Source of the DNA: Polynucleobacter wuianus
GTDB taxonomy: Bacteria; Pseudomonadota; Gammaproteobacteria; Burkholderiales; Burkholderiaceae
Length of the DNA stretch: 64,000 nucleotides
Direction: 5' to 3'
Assembly: GCF_001659725.1 (NCBI RefSeq)
Contig: NZ_CP015922.1
Span: 310,001 to 374,000, forward strand
The notes beneath the pieces were generated by a model. It ran no database searches. It was not told the origin of the DNA and worked only from the letters and a program-made list of their open reading frames with translations. Each line of letters starts with the position of its first letter. The first letter of the stretch is position 1. Both the position numbers and the translations under genes were made by a program. This document shows, in pieces, positions 8,168 to 17,604 of the stretch.

Positions 8168-8746
8168 ATGGCCGATTTATCTGTAGATCAAATTAAAGCA
8201 ATTCGCGCTAATGTATTAGGTGCTGCTGCAAAAGTCCCGGGAGCTCTTATTGGCCTTGGCATCTTGTTCATCATTCTTGGAATGATTGGCGTTGCTGGTC
8301 AGGTTCTTTTCTCGCTAGTGTCAGTAAACGTTCTTGGTATCTTCTTGTTTGCGGGTGGCGTGCTTCAAGGTGCTCATGCTTTCAAATCAACCGGCTGGAA
8401 AAGCGTTACTGTTCAGCTCATCTTTGCGGTTTTATATATCGGTGCTGCCATCTACGTTTGGGCATTTCCGATTCCAGCGTTAGAGGCTATCACTTTATGG
8501 CTTGCGGCAATCTTCTTTATTACGGGTTTCTTGCGCTTGGTATCCGCATTTCAGCATCGCCATTTTGCTGAGTGGTTCTGGCTTGCCTTATCTGCTGCAA
8601 TTTCTATCTTGATGGGCGTGCTCATCATGAATAACTTCCCATCATCAAGCTTATGGTTGCCAGGCTTATTGATCGCTATTGAATTGTTATTGCAGGGCTG
8701 GTCTTTATTGTTCTTAGGCTTTGCTGCCAAATCACTAACTAAATAA
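8168..8746 (+). CDS. HdeD family (DUF308) membrane protein
   Basis: A 192-residue integral membrane protein with about six hydrophobic helices arranged as three pairs, as in HdeD. The GIFLFAGGVLQGAHAF, YIGAAIYVWAFP and NNFPSSSLWLPGLLIAIELL segments resemble the DUF308 repeats. HdeD is linked to acid resistance in Escherichia coli, and the role in other groups is not settled. A good RBS (AGAGGGG) precedes the ATG. A small basic protein follows 27 bp downstream and may be co-transcribed. Confidence 0.8.
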   Translation: MADLSVDQIKAIRANVLGAAAKVPGALIGLGILFIILGMIGVAGQVLFSLVSVNVLGIFLFAGGVLQGAHAFKSTGWKSVTVQLIFAVLYIGAAIYVWAFPIPALEAITLWLAAIFFITGFLRLVSAFQHRHFAEWFWLALSAAISILMGVLIMNNFPSSSLWLPGLLIAIELLLQGWSLLFLGFAAKSLTK

Positions 8747-8773
8747 AAACCATACAAATAAAGAGCAATAGTC

Positions 8774-8959
8774 ATGGCAATGAAAAAAACAGATCTCTAT
8801 AAGAATTTGGCCTTGACTACTGCTCAGCGTATGAAGAATGCTGCCAAGACGCCTAAACCCGGTGTCGCTGAAGCGCATGCCAAAACCAAAAAAGAGCTTG
8901 CAGAGGCAAACCCGATGCTCGCTTCTTTGATGGGCAAAAGCAGACCTAAGAAAAAGTAA
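8774..8959 (+). CDS. Small lysine-rich protein, unknown function
   Basis: A 61-residue strongly basic protein with Lys and Ala predominating (for example KNAAKTPKPGVAEAHAKTKK) and a RPKKK tail. It has no membrane segment or signal. I do not recognise it. Its composition would suit binding to nucleic acid, but that is inference only. Either ATG at 8774 or 8780 could be the start. It is probably co-transcribed with the HdeD-like gene. Confidence 0.55.
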   Translation: MAMKKTDLYKNLALTTAQRMKNAAKTPKPGVAEAHAKTKKELAEANPMLASLMGKSRPKKK

Positions 8960-8995
8960 GCAATCAGAAGTAATGCAGGCAGTGCACCCTCAATA

Positions 8996-11167
8996 ATGGT
9001 CATGTGTAAGAACCTGCGCAATGAGTGGCTACAACGGTTCGCTCATGCCTTAATCCCCTTATTTCTTCTGCTAACAGGCCACGCTTGGGCGCAAATTGCG
9101 CCGCCTCCGAATTACGATCAAAAACTAAACGATATGGTGGTGAATGCCACCCGCTCGGGAACGCCTCTAGATGAAATGTCACTCAATACGACAATTTTGA
9201 CAAAAGAGGTATTGGAGTCCTCCCCTGATCAGACAATTGATCAGGTGCTCAAAAACGTACCAGGCGTATTTTTGAATGACGTACCTTACTATCAAAAAGA
9301 TCCTACAGGTCAGAGTATTAACGTGCGTGGTTTGGGTTATGGCCGCACTTTAGTGCTGATTGATGGCTTGCCTGCCAACGATGCTTTTTACGGAACGGTG
9401 CAATGGAATTTGGTTCCCATGTCATCGATTGAATCAGTGGAGTTTGTGCGTGGTGGTGTTTCTAGCTTGTATGGCAACTATGGCATGGGCGGTGTGATTA
9501 ATATCAATACCAAGACTCCTAAAAATAGTTCTCAAGATGTCTCTGCCAGCATAGGCTCATTTGGCACTGGTAATGTGGCAGCATCAAAAGACTTAATCGT
9601 TTCTGATGTAATGCAAATGCGACTTTCTGCTGACTACTTTTCAAGTGAAGGCTTTCAGAACTACGCCACGATTTATCCCGCATCACCAAGTAATACCAAG
9701 GGTATGACTACAGATGTTACGAAAAACTCTAATATTCGCCTACAAAACTATTTCAAGCCCACTCAAGATACCAATGCATTCTTGAGAATGGGTTACAGCA
9801 CTATGGCTGACTTGAGTAATAACTTTGCTATTGCGCCTAATTTAATTCAAACAGCAGATGTGGCGGGCGGATCGACTACCAACTTGGATATAGATAAAAA
9901 AGTGCAGATCAATGCTTACTATCAGGCAACCAATTTTTATAAGCAAACGGCAAATAGTGCTGGCACTTATATCAATGCCAATTACACCGACCCTTATTCA
10001 ACCATAGGAGCTTCTGCTCAATATACGCAAGATCTCAAGGCCGCTGGGATTGATCAATATATTGTGGGAGTTGATGCTAGAAATATCTCAGCTTCTAATA
10101 CAACCAATAATTTATTGTCTAGTGGTGCAGTCAACTCTGTGAATTATGCACAGGGACAGCAAAACTTTTATGGGTTGTTGGGACAGATCAAATCCAATGC
10201 CAGTGCTATTCCTTTGGAGACAACTTTAGGTGCAAGAGTGGATGTGTGGAATAGTCAGACGCCAACCTTATATAACGCTGGGTCCAATGGCGCAAATCCG
10301 CTTTATCAGTCAATCCCAAATAAGAGTAAGACTCAGCTCAGCCCATCACTAGGCTTGGTTTATAAAGCAACGGATGATCTCAATTTGCGTACTGCGGCTT
10401 ATCAAGCATTTCACGCGCCTAGCATGAACAATACTTTGCGTAGCTATGGAAACAATACTACTGGTTACTCTATTTCAAACCCAAATTTAACGCCGGAGAC
10501 TATGACGGGTTATGAAATAGGGACAGATTATCGCTGGAAGAGTGGCTTTGCACAGCTAACGGCATTTAATAATTACATCCAGAACGCAATTACTAGCTAC
10601 AAAATCACAAGTGCTAATTCTGCATTTGCATATGGTCTTTGTAGCGCCAGCGGTATTCCTATTTCTGCGCAGGGATGCTCCACTTCTGGCGGATTTACCA
10701 ACGTCAGTTATTACACTAACCAACAAAACTTATTAAGCCGTGGTATTGAGTTGCAGTATCACCAAGATGTCAACGCTAATTGGGCTTTAGATGGCGGTTA
10801 TGCATACACTCGTACCGTATTGACCTGGAGTGCAACTACAGATCCAACCAATACTCAGGTTGGTGGCGTTCCGATGAATATGGCTAATGCCGCAATTACT
10901 TATTACCCTGTGCCACAGGCAAGTCTGACCACTACAGTTCGCTATGTGGGGAATTCTTGGATGGCAACCGGATCTTTGCCGGTTCCCGCATATGCAGTGG
11001 TTGGCTTAAAGGCGAATTACCAAGTAACTCCGCAAGCTTCCGTCTTTGCTTCGGTGGTGAACTTATTTAATCGCCAATATGTCACATTTAATATTGCCTC
11101 TCAGGCAACCGCTTATCAAGCTGGCATGCCTCAGGCAATTACCGTGGGCGCGCGAGTGACTTTCTAG
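8996..11167 (+). CDS. TonB-dependent outer-membrane receptor, candidate PQQ receptor
   Basis: A 723-residue receptor with signal peptide (FAHALIPLFLLLTGHAWA). A TonB-box-like DMVVNATR follows, then a plug domain with INVRGLGYGRTLVLIDGLP and SIESVEFVRGGVSSLYGNYGMGGVI. The long beta-barrel ends in the C-terminal aromatic residue of GARVTF. The start may be 8996 or the ATG at 9002, and neither has a strong RBS. No Fur-like palindrome lies upstream, unlike at 27273-27321, which argues against a simple siderophore role. The next genes encode a PQQ-type sugar dehydrogenase and a cytochrome c. E. coli PqqU (YncD) is a TonB receptor for PQQ, so PQQ uptake is a reasonable hypothesis that the sequence does not prove. 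Confidence 0.88.
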   Translation: MVMCKNLRNEWLQRFAHALIPLFLLLTGHAWAQIAPPPNYDQKLNDMVVNATRSGTPLDEMSLNTTILTKEVLESSPDQTIDQVLKNVPGVFLNDVPYYQKDPTGQSINVRGLGYGRTLVLIDGLPANDAFYGTVQWNLVPMSSIESVEFVRGGVSSLYGNYGMGGVININTKTPKNSSQDVSASIGSFGTGNVAASKDLIVSDVMQMRLSADYFSSEGFQNYATIYPASPSNTKGMTTDVTKNSNIRLQNYFKPTQDTNAFLRMGYSTMADLSNNFAIAPNLIQTADVAGGSTTNLDIDKKVQINAYYQATNFYKQTANSAGTYINANYTDPYSTIGASAQYTQDLKAAGIDQYIVGVDARNISASNTTNNLLSSGAVNSVNYAQGQQNFYGLLGQIKSNASAIPLETTLGARVDVWNSQTPTLYNAGSNGANPLYQSIPNKSKTQLSPSLGLVYKATDDLNLRTAAYQAFHAPSMNNTLRSYGNNTTGYSISNPNLTPETMTGYEIGTDYRWKSGFAQLTAFNNYIQNAITSYKITSANSAFAYGLCSASGIPISAQGCSTSGGFTNVSYYTNQQNLLSRGIELQYHQDVNANWALDGGYAYTRTVLTWSATTDPTNTQVGGVPMNMANAAITYYPVPQASLTTTVRYVGNSWMATGSLPVPAYAVVGLKANYQVTPQASVFASVVNLFNRQYVTFNIASQATAYQAGMPQAITVGARVTF

Positions 11168-11302
11168 GATTTGGTGCAGTGCAGTAGTTCGGGTTTGGTG
11201 TGAATGTATTAAAAATGCTTTAGGATTTAACAAAATGCAGTTCATAGCAAATAAGAAGAAGCTATTAATAGCGCAATAAAAACAACACTGGGAGACGTAT
11301 CC

Positions 11303-12535
11303 ATGAAATTAAAAACAATTCATTCTTTAATGTTCGCTGCAGGTATGGCCGTTGCTACTTTGGCAAGCGCTCAAGCCCCTGCTCCGGCACCAGCTGCAGC
11401 GCCGGCAATTCCGCCAACCTGGGCGCAGGGTAGAACACCGGATGGTATGAATCCATCCTTGGCACCAAATCCTCCTGGTATTTCTGCGATGCCTGCAGAT
11501 GAAATTCCTGTCAGCAAGTTAAAAGTGCCAGCTGGCTTCAAGATTGAGTTGTGGGCATCGGGTATGCCAAACGGTCGCTCTATGACTGAATCTCCAAACG
11601 GTACTGTGTTTGTCGGTACTCGTTTTACAGGTAATGTGTATGCGGTCATTACTAAAGACGGTAAGCGCGAAGTGAAAACGATTGCTAAAGGTTTGCATCG
11701 CCCAAATGGCGTTGCGTTCACCAATGGCTCGCTTTATGTTGCTGAACTCTCTCGCATCATTCGTTACGACAATATTGAGCAGAACTTAGATAACCCACCT
11801 GCACCGGTAGTAGTCTTTGATGCACTCCCTAAAGATGAGCCACATGGTTGGAAGTTTATGAAGCTCAGTCCTGATGGGCAGTATTTGTATTTTCAGATTG
11901 GTACACCAGCGAACATTGTTGTGCCACCATCAACTCATGCGACGATTGTTCGCTTGAACCTCAAAACCAATATTTTGGAAACTGTGGCAACCGGTGTTCG
12001 TAACAGTGTTGGCATGGACTTCCAGCCTGGCACAAAAGAACTGTGGTTCACCAATAATGGCCGTGACTGGGTTGCAGAAGATAAGCCAAGTGATACCTTG
12101 AATCGCTTGGTGCGTCCAAAAGGTATGAATTTTGGTTACCCTCATTGCCATCAAGGCGACTTCTTGGATCCTGAGTTTGGAAAAGGCCGTTCATGCGATG
12201 AGTTTGACAAGCCTGTTTACAACTTGGGCGCTCACGTTGCTGCATTGGGTATGCGCTTTTATAACGGCAAGCAATTCCCGGCTGAATACAAAGGCAACAT
12301 CTTTATTGCTGAGCACGGTTCTTGGAATAAAACAAAACGTGTTGGCTATCAAGTGGTGCGCGTAGTGCTCGATTCCAATAACAAAGTCGTGAAAGCCGAG
12401 CCATTTGTTACTGGTTGGTTAGATGGCGAGAATTTCTGGGGTCGTCCAGTTGATGTACAAATGCTCAAAGATGGTTCTATGTTGGTTTCAGATGATGAGA
12501 CTGGCGCTATCTTCCGCGTTTCTTACGGCAAATGA
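11303..12535 (+). CDS. PQQ-dependent sugar dehydrogenase, sorbosone dehydrogenase family
   Basis: A 410-residue secreted beta-propeller dehydrogenase. An N-terminal signal peptide (SLMFAAGMAVATLASAQA) is followed by an Ala/Pro-rich linker. Propeller motifs include HRPNGVAFTNGSLYVAE, GVRNSVGMDFQPGTKELWFTNNGRD, MNFGYPHCHQGD and FIAEHGSWN. This is the soluble glucose/sorbosone dehydrogenase fold, which oxidises sugars or alcohols in the periplasm with PQQ. The RBS GGGAGA is clear. The following diheme cytochrome c overlaps it by 4 bp and is the obvious electron acceptor. No pqq biosynthesis genes are in the window. Confidence 0.85.
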   Translation: MKLKTIHSLMFAAGMAVATLASAQAPAPAPAAAPAIPPTWAQGRTPDGMNPSLAPNPPGISAMPADEIPVSKLKVPAGFKIELWASGMPNGRSMTESPNGTVFVGTRFTGNVYAVITKDGKREVKTIAKGLHRPNGVAFTNGSLYVAELSRIIRYDNIEQNLDNPPAPVVVFDALPKDEPHGWKFMKLSPDGQYLYFQIGTPANIVVPPSTHATIVRLNLKTNILETVATGVRNSVGMDFQPGTKELWFTNNGRDWVAEDKPSDTLNRLVRPKGMNFGYPHCHQGDFLDPEFGKGRSCDEFDKPVYNLGAHVAALGMRFYNGKQFPAEYKGNIFIAEHGSWNKTKRVGYQVVRVVLDSNNKVVKAEPFVTGWLDGENFWGRPVDVQMLKDGSMLVSDDETGAIFRVSYGK

Positions 12536-13131
12536 AATTGATCTCTAGCACTAAGGCCATCCTCAGGGTGGCCTTTTTTACTTCTCTCTTTCTGTCATGC
12601 AATAGTAATGCTGCTCCACCTGATGCAGTCGCAGGCAAAGCAAAAGCACAAACGTGTTTTACCTGTCATGGTGAAAACGGTATTGGCATTGCACCGGAGA
12701 TCCCGAATCTTGCGGCGCAGCCAGCTTTGTCGATTACTTATCAATTGATTCAGTTCAGAGGACAACAGCGTAAGGGCGGTGCAATGGAAGCATTGGCAAT
12801 GCCTCTGAGCGATCAGGACATGCGCGATATTGCTGCTTACTACGCTTTTCTGCCCCCGCCACCAGCAAAATCTGGTAATGCAGAAAAGATTGCAAAAGGT
12901 CAACAGATCTCAAGTGCCCAGTACTGCAATTCTTGTCATGGGGCACAGTTACAGGGCCAGAAGCACATTGCCCGCTTGGCTGGTCAGTCGTCTGAGTACA
13001 TCGTGACGCAACTTAAAAATATTCGATCTGGTAGTCGCGTGGATATGGATGGCACAATGGGTAGCGCGGCGCGTGGTTTAAGTGACGAGGACATCGAGGC
13101 AATTGCTGCTTACGCCGCTTCATTAAACTAG
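12532..13131 (+). CDS. Dihaem cytochrome c (c4-like), periplasmic
   Basis: A 199-residue protein with signal peptide (LRVAFFTSLFLSCNSNA) and two haem attachment sites, CFTCHG and CNSCHG, each starting a cytochrome-c half. Likely distal Met ligands are in ALAMPLS and DGTMGSAA. Both halves end in the (D/E)-x-A-A-Y helix typical of c4 cytochromes. Its ATG overlaps the stop of the PQQ dehydrogenase (ATGA). It therefore very likely carries electrons from that enzyme to the respiratory chain. Confidence 0.9.
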   Translation: MKLISSTKAILRVAFFTSLFLSCNSNAAPPDAVAGKAKAQTCFTCHGENGIGIAPEIPNLAAQPALSITYQLIQFRGQQRKGGAMEALAMPLSDQDMRDIAAYYAFLPPPPAKSGNAEKIAKGQQISSAQYCNSCHGAQLQGQKHIARLAGQSSEYIVTQLKNIRSGSRVDMDGTMGSAARGLSDEDIEAIAAYAASLN

Positions 13132-13170
13132 CACTTAGTCATCCTTTGAACCCTTCAGTAAGTTGCCTCT

Positions 13171-14235
13171 TTGCAGTCAAAAAACCATTTCCTTCTCGTT
13201 GATTTTTTAAAGACTTTTGCCGCTTTAACAATCATTCTTCATCATTTTTCGAGCTACGGTCAGATTGCTGAAGATGCTCGAAATCTGTTGCCGGGGATCA
13301 TGACCTGGCTGTTTGAGTATGGGCGTTATGCAGTACAGATCTTTTTGGTGATGGGTGGTTACTTAGCGGCTCAGTCTCTGACGCGCACTAGTGACTTAAA
13401 AAATCCCCAAACTGCTCTGAAAACGATTTTTAATCGCTACCTGCGATTGTTTGCCCCCTATGTTGTGGCTTTGCTAGTGACTATCGTTTGCGCTTGGGTG
13501 GCGCGCTTTTGGGTGCAAGATGAATTCATAGGTGAATCAGAAACCCTGAGTCAATTTTTAGCGCACTTGTTTTTCTTGCAAGGGATCTTAGGCCTAGATT
13601 CCATATCGGCTGGTGTGTGGTATGTGGCAATTGATTGGCAGCTCTATGCGATTCTGACAATCATGTTGAGCATGTTCCCAGGCCTTCGATCTCTCATCTG
13701 GATGATGCTAGTCCTCTGTGTTACATCCTTGCTGTATTTCAATCGAGATGGATCGTATGAGAACTATTTCATTTACTTTATCGGTGCTTATGGCTTGGGT
13801 ATATTGGCTCAGCTCTGTAAAAACTATCCAGATCCTTCGGTTAACCGTTTTGCCAAAATATTGATGGTTATGATTGGTCTTGTGATAGTTGTATCAAGCT
13901 TCCATCAATTTTGGTTGCGAAACATCCTGGCTTATAGCGTTGCCATAGCTCTGATTTTTTTCGGAGATTGGGCTTATAAAGATCAGAAGCATCACAAGGC
14001 ACATAAGTTAGTCAATGCAATCCTTTGGGGCAGTAGAAGATCGTATTGCGCTTTTTTAATTCACTTCTCGTTTATCTTGCTAGCCAACACTGTATATATT
14101 GCTTGGGGCATGAATCATCTTCACAATGGTGTGTTGGCAATTGCTTTGATGTTGGTGGCGATCGCGACTAGCTGGGTTGCAGCGACTTTGCTCTATCGCT
14201 GGGTTGAAGTACCTTCACGTAACTTGAAACTTTAA
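13171..14235 (+). CDS. Acyltransferase family 3 membrane protein
   Basis: A 354-residue integral membrane protein with about ten helices. The family signature is at the N-terminus: a basic residue and Asp-Phe in LLVDFLKTFAAL, followed by ILHHFSSYGQ, which holds the catalytic-type His, and then GGYLAAQSL. Such enzymes acylate surface polysaccharides, peptides or small molecules. The substrate is unknown. The start is TTG at 13171, and no usable in-frame ATG exists before the conserved motif. It lies 39 bp after the cytochrome gene and its 3' end overlaps the convergent darP gene by 4 bp. Confidence 0.78.
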   Translation: MQSKNHFLLVDFLKTFAALTIILHHFSSYGQIAEDARNLLPGIMTWLFEYGRYAVQIFLVMGGYLAAQSLTRTSDLKNPQTALKTIFNRYLRLFAPYVVALLVTIVCAWVARFWVQDEFIGESETLSQFLAHLFFLQGILGLDSISAGVWYVAIDWQLYAILTIMLSMFPGLRSLIWMMLVLCVTSLLYFNRDGSYENYFIYFIGAYGLGILAQLCKNYPDPSVNRFAKILMVMIGLVIVVSSFHQFWLRNILAYSVAIALIFFGDWAYKDQKHHKAHKLVNAILWGSRRSYCAFLIHFSFILLANTVYIAWGMNHLHNGVLAIALMLVAIATSWVAATLLYRWVEVPSRNLKL

Positions 14236-14759
14236 AGACCCATATCCTTTAAGACGCGAAAGATTTCTCGATAAGCCTTAGGCGGTTTGTTTTGCTCTTT
14301 TTCTTTACGCGCATTACGAATCAGTGTTCGCATATTCTGAATATCCATATCGGGATATTGCTCAATCATTTTGGTAAAGGCTTCATCATTAGCGATAAGC
14401 CGATCGCGATAACTCTCCAAGAAATGCAGCTTTGCAGTCTCCGCCTTGCTCACTCCTTGAATCGCATCCAAGCGTTTTTGGATTGCTTCGAGTTCTTCTT
14501 CGTCCAGAAAGCGCATCAGTTTTCCTAAGTACTGCTTATGGCGACGAATTGCTTCAAAACTCTTAATCTTATTGGTTTCTGAAATAGCAGTCTTGATAGC
14601 TTCATCAAGAGGAATAGTTTTGAGGGCGTCGCTACTCAAGGCCGCCAATACTTCCGCTAATTTCTGGCGTTCGGTCATTTGGCGCTTTAACTCAGACTTG
14701 CTTGGGCCTTCATCTTCTTCAGCAAGCTTGGGAGTGCGATTTTTCTCATTAATATGCAT
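14232..14759 (-). CDS. darP: Ribosome-associated protein DarP (YjgA, DUF615)
   Basis: A 175-residue all-helical charged protein. SKSELKRQMTERQKLAEVLA at the N-terminus, RRHKQYLGKLMR in the middle and YREIFRVLKDMG at the C-terminus match the YjgA family. YjgA/DarP acts as a late assembly factor of the 50S ribosomal subunit in E. coli. The length is as expected and no residues appear to be missing. Confidence 0.9.
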   Translation of the reverse strand: MHINEKNRTPKLAEEDEGPSKSELKRQMTERQKLAEVLAALSSDALKTIPLDEAIKTAISETNKIKSFEAIRRHKQYLGKLMRFLDEEELEAIQKRLDAIQGVSKAETAKLHFLESYRDRLIANDEAFTKMIEQYPDMDIQNMRTLIRNARKEKEQNKPPKAYREIFRVLKDMGL

Positions 14760-14891
14760 TGCACTATTTTAGACGGGTATTGAGCTTGAATTACCGAGAT
14801 GATCAATTGTGGAGTTTGGTGAATAATAGAGCGATTGATGAATAAGACAGAAAACATTCCAAGGCAGCTCTTTTTATCTGATGCATAGACC

Positions 14892-16511
14892 ATGAATCAA
14901 GCAAATACCTACGATTACATCATCATTGGTGCCGGTAGCGCCGGCTGTATGTTGGCTAAGCGTTTGACTGAAAATCCTCAAAAGAAGGTTTTGCTGATTG
15001 AGGCAGGCAAGAGCGATAACTACATTTGGATTCACATTCCGGTGGGGTATCTTTATTGCATTGATAACCCAAGGGCGGATTGGCGTTTTAAGACTGTTGC
15101 GGAAAAAGGCCTTAATGGCCGTTCACTGTTATATCCCCGTGGTCGTGTGCTTGGCGGATGCTCCTCTATTAACGGCATGATCTATATGCGTGGTCAAGCG
15201 GGCGACTATGAATCTTGGGTACAAGCCACTGGAGATGAAGCCTGGTCTTGGGAAAATGCACTCAAGCGTTACAAGTCTTTTGAGGACTATCACGGTGATG
15301 CCAACCAATGGCATGGCAAAGGTGGCGAGTGGACCGTATCGAAGCAACGCTTGCGTTGGCCCATCATGGATAAATTTAGGGATGCCGCAGTAGAGGCGGG
15401 CATTCCATCATCTGATGACTTTAATCGTGGTGACAATTTTGGCGTAGGTTACTTTGATGTGAGTCAGCGCAAGGGCTGGAGATTAAATACTTCAAAAGCA
15501 TTCTTAAAAGATGCTGTTAAGCGAAGTAATTTGACCGTGCTCACAGAAGCAATGGTGACAAAACTCAAAATCGATCCAGTCACAAAAAATTGTTCTGGCG
15601 TTGTATACCGCCAGAATGGAATAAGTACTGAGGCGGTAATCGATTCAACGGGCGAGGTAATTCTGAGTGCTGGCGCAATTGGTAGTGTGCAAATTCTGGA
15701 GCGTTCTGGTATTGGTGCTGCAGCACATTTAAACAAGTTGGGCATTCCAGTGATCGCTGATTTACCAGGCGTTGGTGAGAACCTGCAAGATCATTTGCAA
15801 TTGCGCATGATCTATAAAGTGAACGGCATTAAGACACTCAATACCAAAGCTAATTCTTTGTTTGGCAAGATGATGATTGGCTTGGAGTATCTATTAAAAC
15901 GCTCTGGCCCGATGTCGATGGCACCTTCACAGCTAGGTGCATTTGCTTATAGCTCTCCCGATCAACAGAGTGCTAACGTGGAGTATCACGTACAGCCTCT
16001 GTCGCTAGAAAAATTTGGTGAAGATTTACATTCATTCAACGCATTTACTGCAAGCGTTTGTAACTTGCGTCCAACATCGCGTGGCAACGTACATATCACT
16101 TCAACTCATCCTGAGGCACCTCCTGCAATTAACCCAAATTATTTATCTACCGATGAAGATCGCAAAGTAGCGGCAGAGTCCTTACGCTTAACGCGCAATA
16201 TTGTGAAGCAGTCCGCGCTTGCTCCATACATGCCTGAAGAATATAAACCCGGCATGCAATATCAAACTGATGAAGAGTTGGCTAAGGCAGCGGGAGATAT
16301 TGGCACAACCATTTTTCATCCTGTAGGGACTTGCAAGATGGGACGCGATGATGATCCGATGGCGGTTCTTGATTCTCAATTGCGCGTGAGAGGCATTCAT
16401 CACTTGCGCGTAGTCGATGCATCTGCCATGCCTACGATTACCTCGGGTAATACTGCAGCCCCCACCATGATGATCGCAGAGCGCGTAGCGGAATTGCTCA
16501 CGCGTGAATAG
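14892..16511 (+). CDS. GMC family FAD oxidoreductase, choline/alcohol dehydrogenase-like
   Basis: A 539-residue flavoprotein. The ADP-binding GAGSAGCMLAKRL is at residues 13-25, GMC signature 1 is in PRGRVLGGCSSING, and signature 2 is in SAGAIGSVQILERSGIG. The C-terminal catalytic region holds HPVGTCKMG with the active-site His, and TSGNTAAPTMMIAERVAE closes the protein. It resembles BetA and AlkJ-type alcohol dehydrogenases. The substrate cannot be assigned. No signal peptide is seen. Its end overlaps the EamA transporter start by 8 bp, so the two are probably one operon. Confidence 0.87.
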   Translation: MNQANTYDYIIIGAGSAGCMLAKRLTENPQKKVLLIEAGKSDNYIWIHIPVGYLYCIDNPRADWRFKTVAEKGLNGRSLLYPRGRVLGGCSSINGMIYMRGQAGDYESWVQATGDEAWSWENALKRYKSFEDYHGDANQWHGKGGEWTVSKQRLRWPIMDKFRDAAVEAGIPSSDDFNRGDNFGVGYFDVSQRKGWRLNTSKAFLKDAVKRSNLTVLTEAMVTKLKIDPVTKNCSGVVYRQNGISTEAVIDSTGEVILSAGAIGSVQILERSGIGAAAHLNKLGIPVIADLPGVGENLQDHLQLRMIYKVNGIKTLNTKANSLFGKMMIGLEYLLKRSGPMSMAPSQLGAFAYSSPDQQSANVEYHVQPLSLEKFGEDLHSFNAFTASVCNLRPTSRGNVHITSTHPEAPPAINPNYLSTDEDRKVAAESLRLTRNIVKQSALAPYMPEEYKPGMQYQTDEELAKAAGDIGTTIFHPVGTCKMGRDDDPMAVLDSQLRVRGIHHLRVVDASAMPTITSGNTAAPTMMIAERVAELLTRE

Positions 16512-17460
16512 TTCACTCAATCAAGAAAGTGGCTCAGCAAATAAGCAACTGAGTAAGCCGCTGAGTTACCAGCTACCAATCAGCCATTTGCTACTAGCAC
16601 TGGCAATTGTGGCAGTGTGGGGTACTAATTTTGTTGTGATCAAAATCTCTTTAGATAGCTTTCCACCATTTTTGTTTGCTGGTTTACGTTACTTGTTCGC
16701 TTTTTTGCCTGCTGCATTGTTTTTATCAAGACCCAAAGTTTCATGGATCAATCTCTGTGTTTATGGTCTGGCCGTTGGGGTGGGGCAGTTCGGAGTGTTG
16801 TATTACGCAATTAATGGGAATATTTCTCCTGGCTTGGCTTCTCTAGTAATTCAGACCCAGGTGTTTTTCACGATCGGCTTTGCCATGCTCTTTGCTAAGG
16901 AAAGACTCAAGCTTTATCAAGCGATTGCAGTAATTATTGCCATGACTGGTCTTGGAATTATTGCAGTGCACACAGATACGACAACGACTTTTCTAGGTTT
17001 GGCCTTAGTGGTGTTTGCGGGCTTTTCTTGGGGAATAGCCAATACGACCAGTCGCCGTGCTGGTGCGATTAATATGCTCTCTTATGTGGTTTGGGCCAGC
17101 GTTTTTGCCATCCCCCCACTATTTGTAATCTCCTGGGTTTTTGAGGGCGGCTGGGGATCGATGGAGGCTTCCTTAACCTCTGCACCAATAGGGGCTTGGT
17201 TTGGGGTGCTTTGGCAGTCTTGGGGAAATACCATCTTTGGGTATGGTGCCTGGGCATGGTTACTTTCTAAGCATCCTGCAGCGGTAGTGGCTCCCGCACC
17301 CTTGTTGGTGCCTATTTTTGGCATGGCAGCCGCTGCTTATTTCCTTGGCGAACCACTGCCTCTATGGAAGATTTTGGCTGCAGGGTTAGTGATTACTGGC
17401 TTGGTAGTCAATTTATTTTGGCCAAGCATTGCTAAGCAGCTCAAACACCGTTTTTCTTGA
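16504..17460 (+). CDS. EamA/DMT superfamily permease
   Basis: A 318-residue inner-membrane protein with ten helices formed by two EamA repeats. The first begins ALAIVAVWGTNFVVIKISL, and the second includes AGFSWGIANTTSRRAG. It resembles the RhaT/YdcZ-like metabolite exporters. GTG at 16504 is the only sensible start upstream of the first helix, and it overlaps the GMC oxidoreductase gene by 8 bp. The substrate is unknown, though co-expression suggests a product or substrate of that enzyme. Confidence 0.82.
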   Translation: MNSSLNQESGSANKQLSKPLSYQLPISHLLLALAIVAVWGTNFVVIKISLDSFPPFLFAGLRYLFAFLPAALFLSRPKVSWINLCVYGLAVGVGQFGVLYYAINGNISPGLASLVIQTQVFFTIGFAMLFAKERLKLYQAIAVIIAMTGLGIIAVHTDTTTTFLGLALVVFAGFSWGIANTTSRRAGAINMLSYVVWASVFAIPPLFVISWVFEGGWGSMEASLTSAPIGAWFGVLWQSWGNTIFGYGAWAWLLSKHPAAVVAPAPLLVPIFGMAAAAYFLGEPLPLWKILAAGLVITGLVVNLFWPSIAKQLKHRFS

Positions 17461-17604
17461 GAAATTTCTGGTCCCCTAGAGCTAATGTAAAACCCTAATA
17501 GATGCCCCTTTTTTTGCCCCTGCATTAACAGTAAGATAGCTATTCGTTATCCGTAGTACCTATAAAAATATTTATTCAATAGCACTTTTAGTCATGGAGA
17601 CTTT

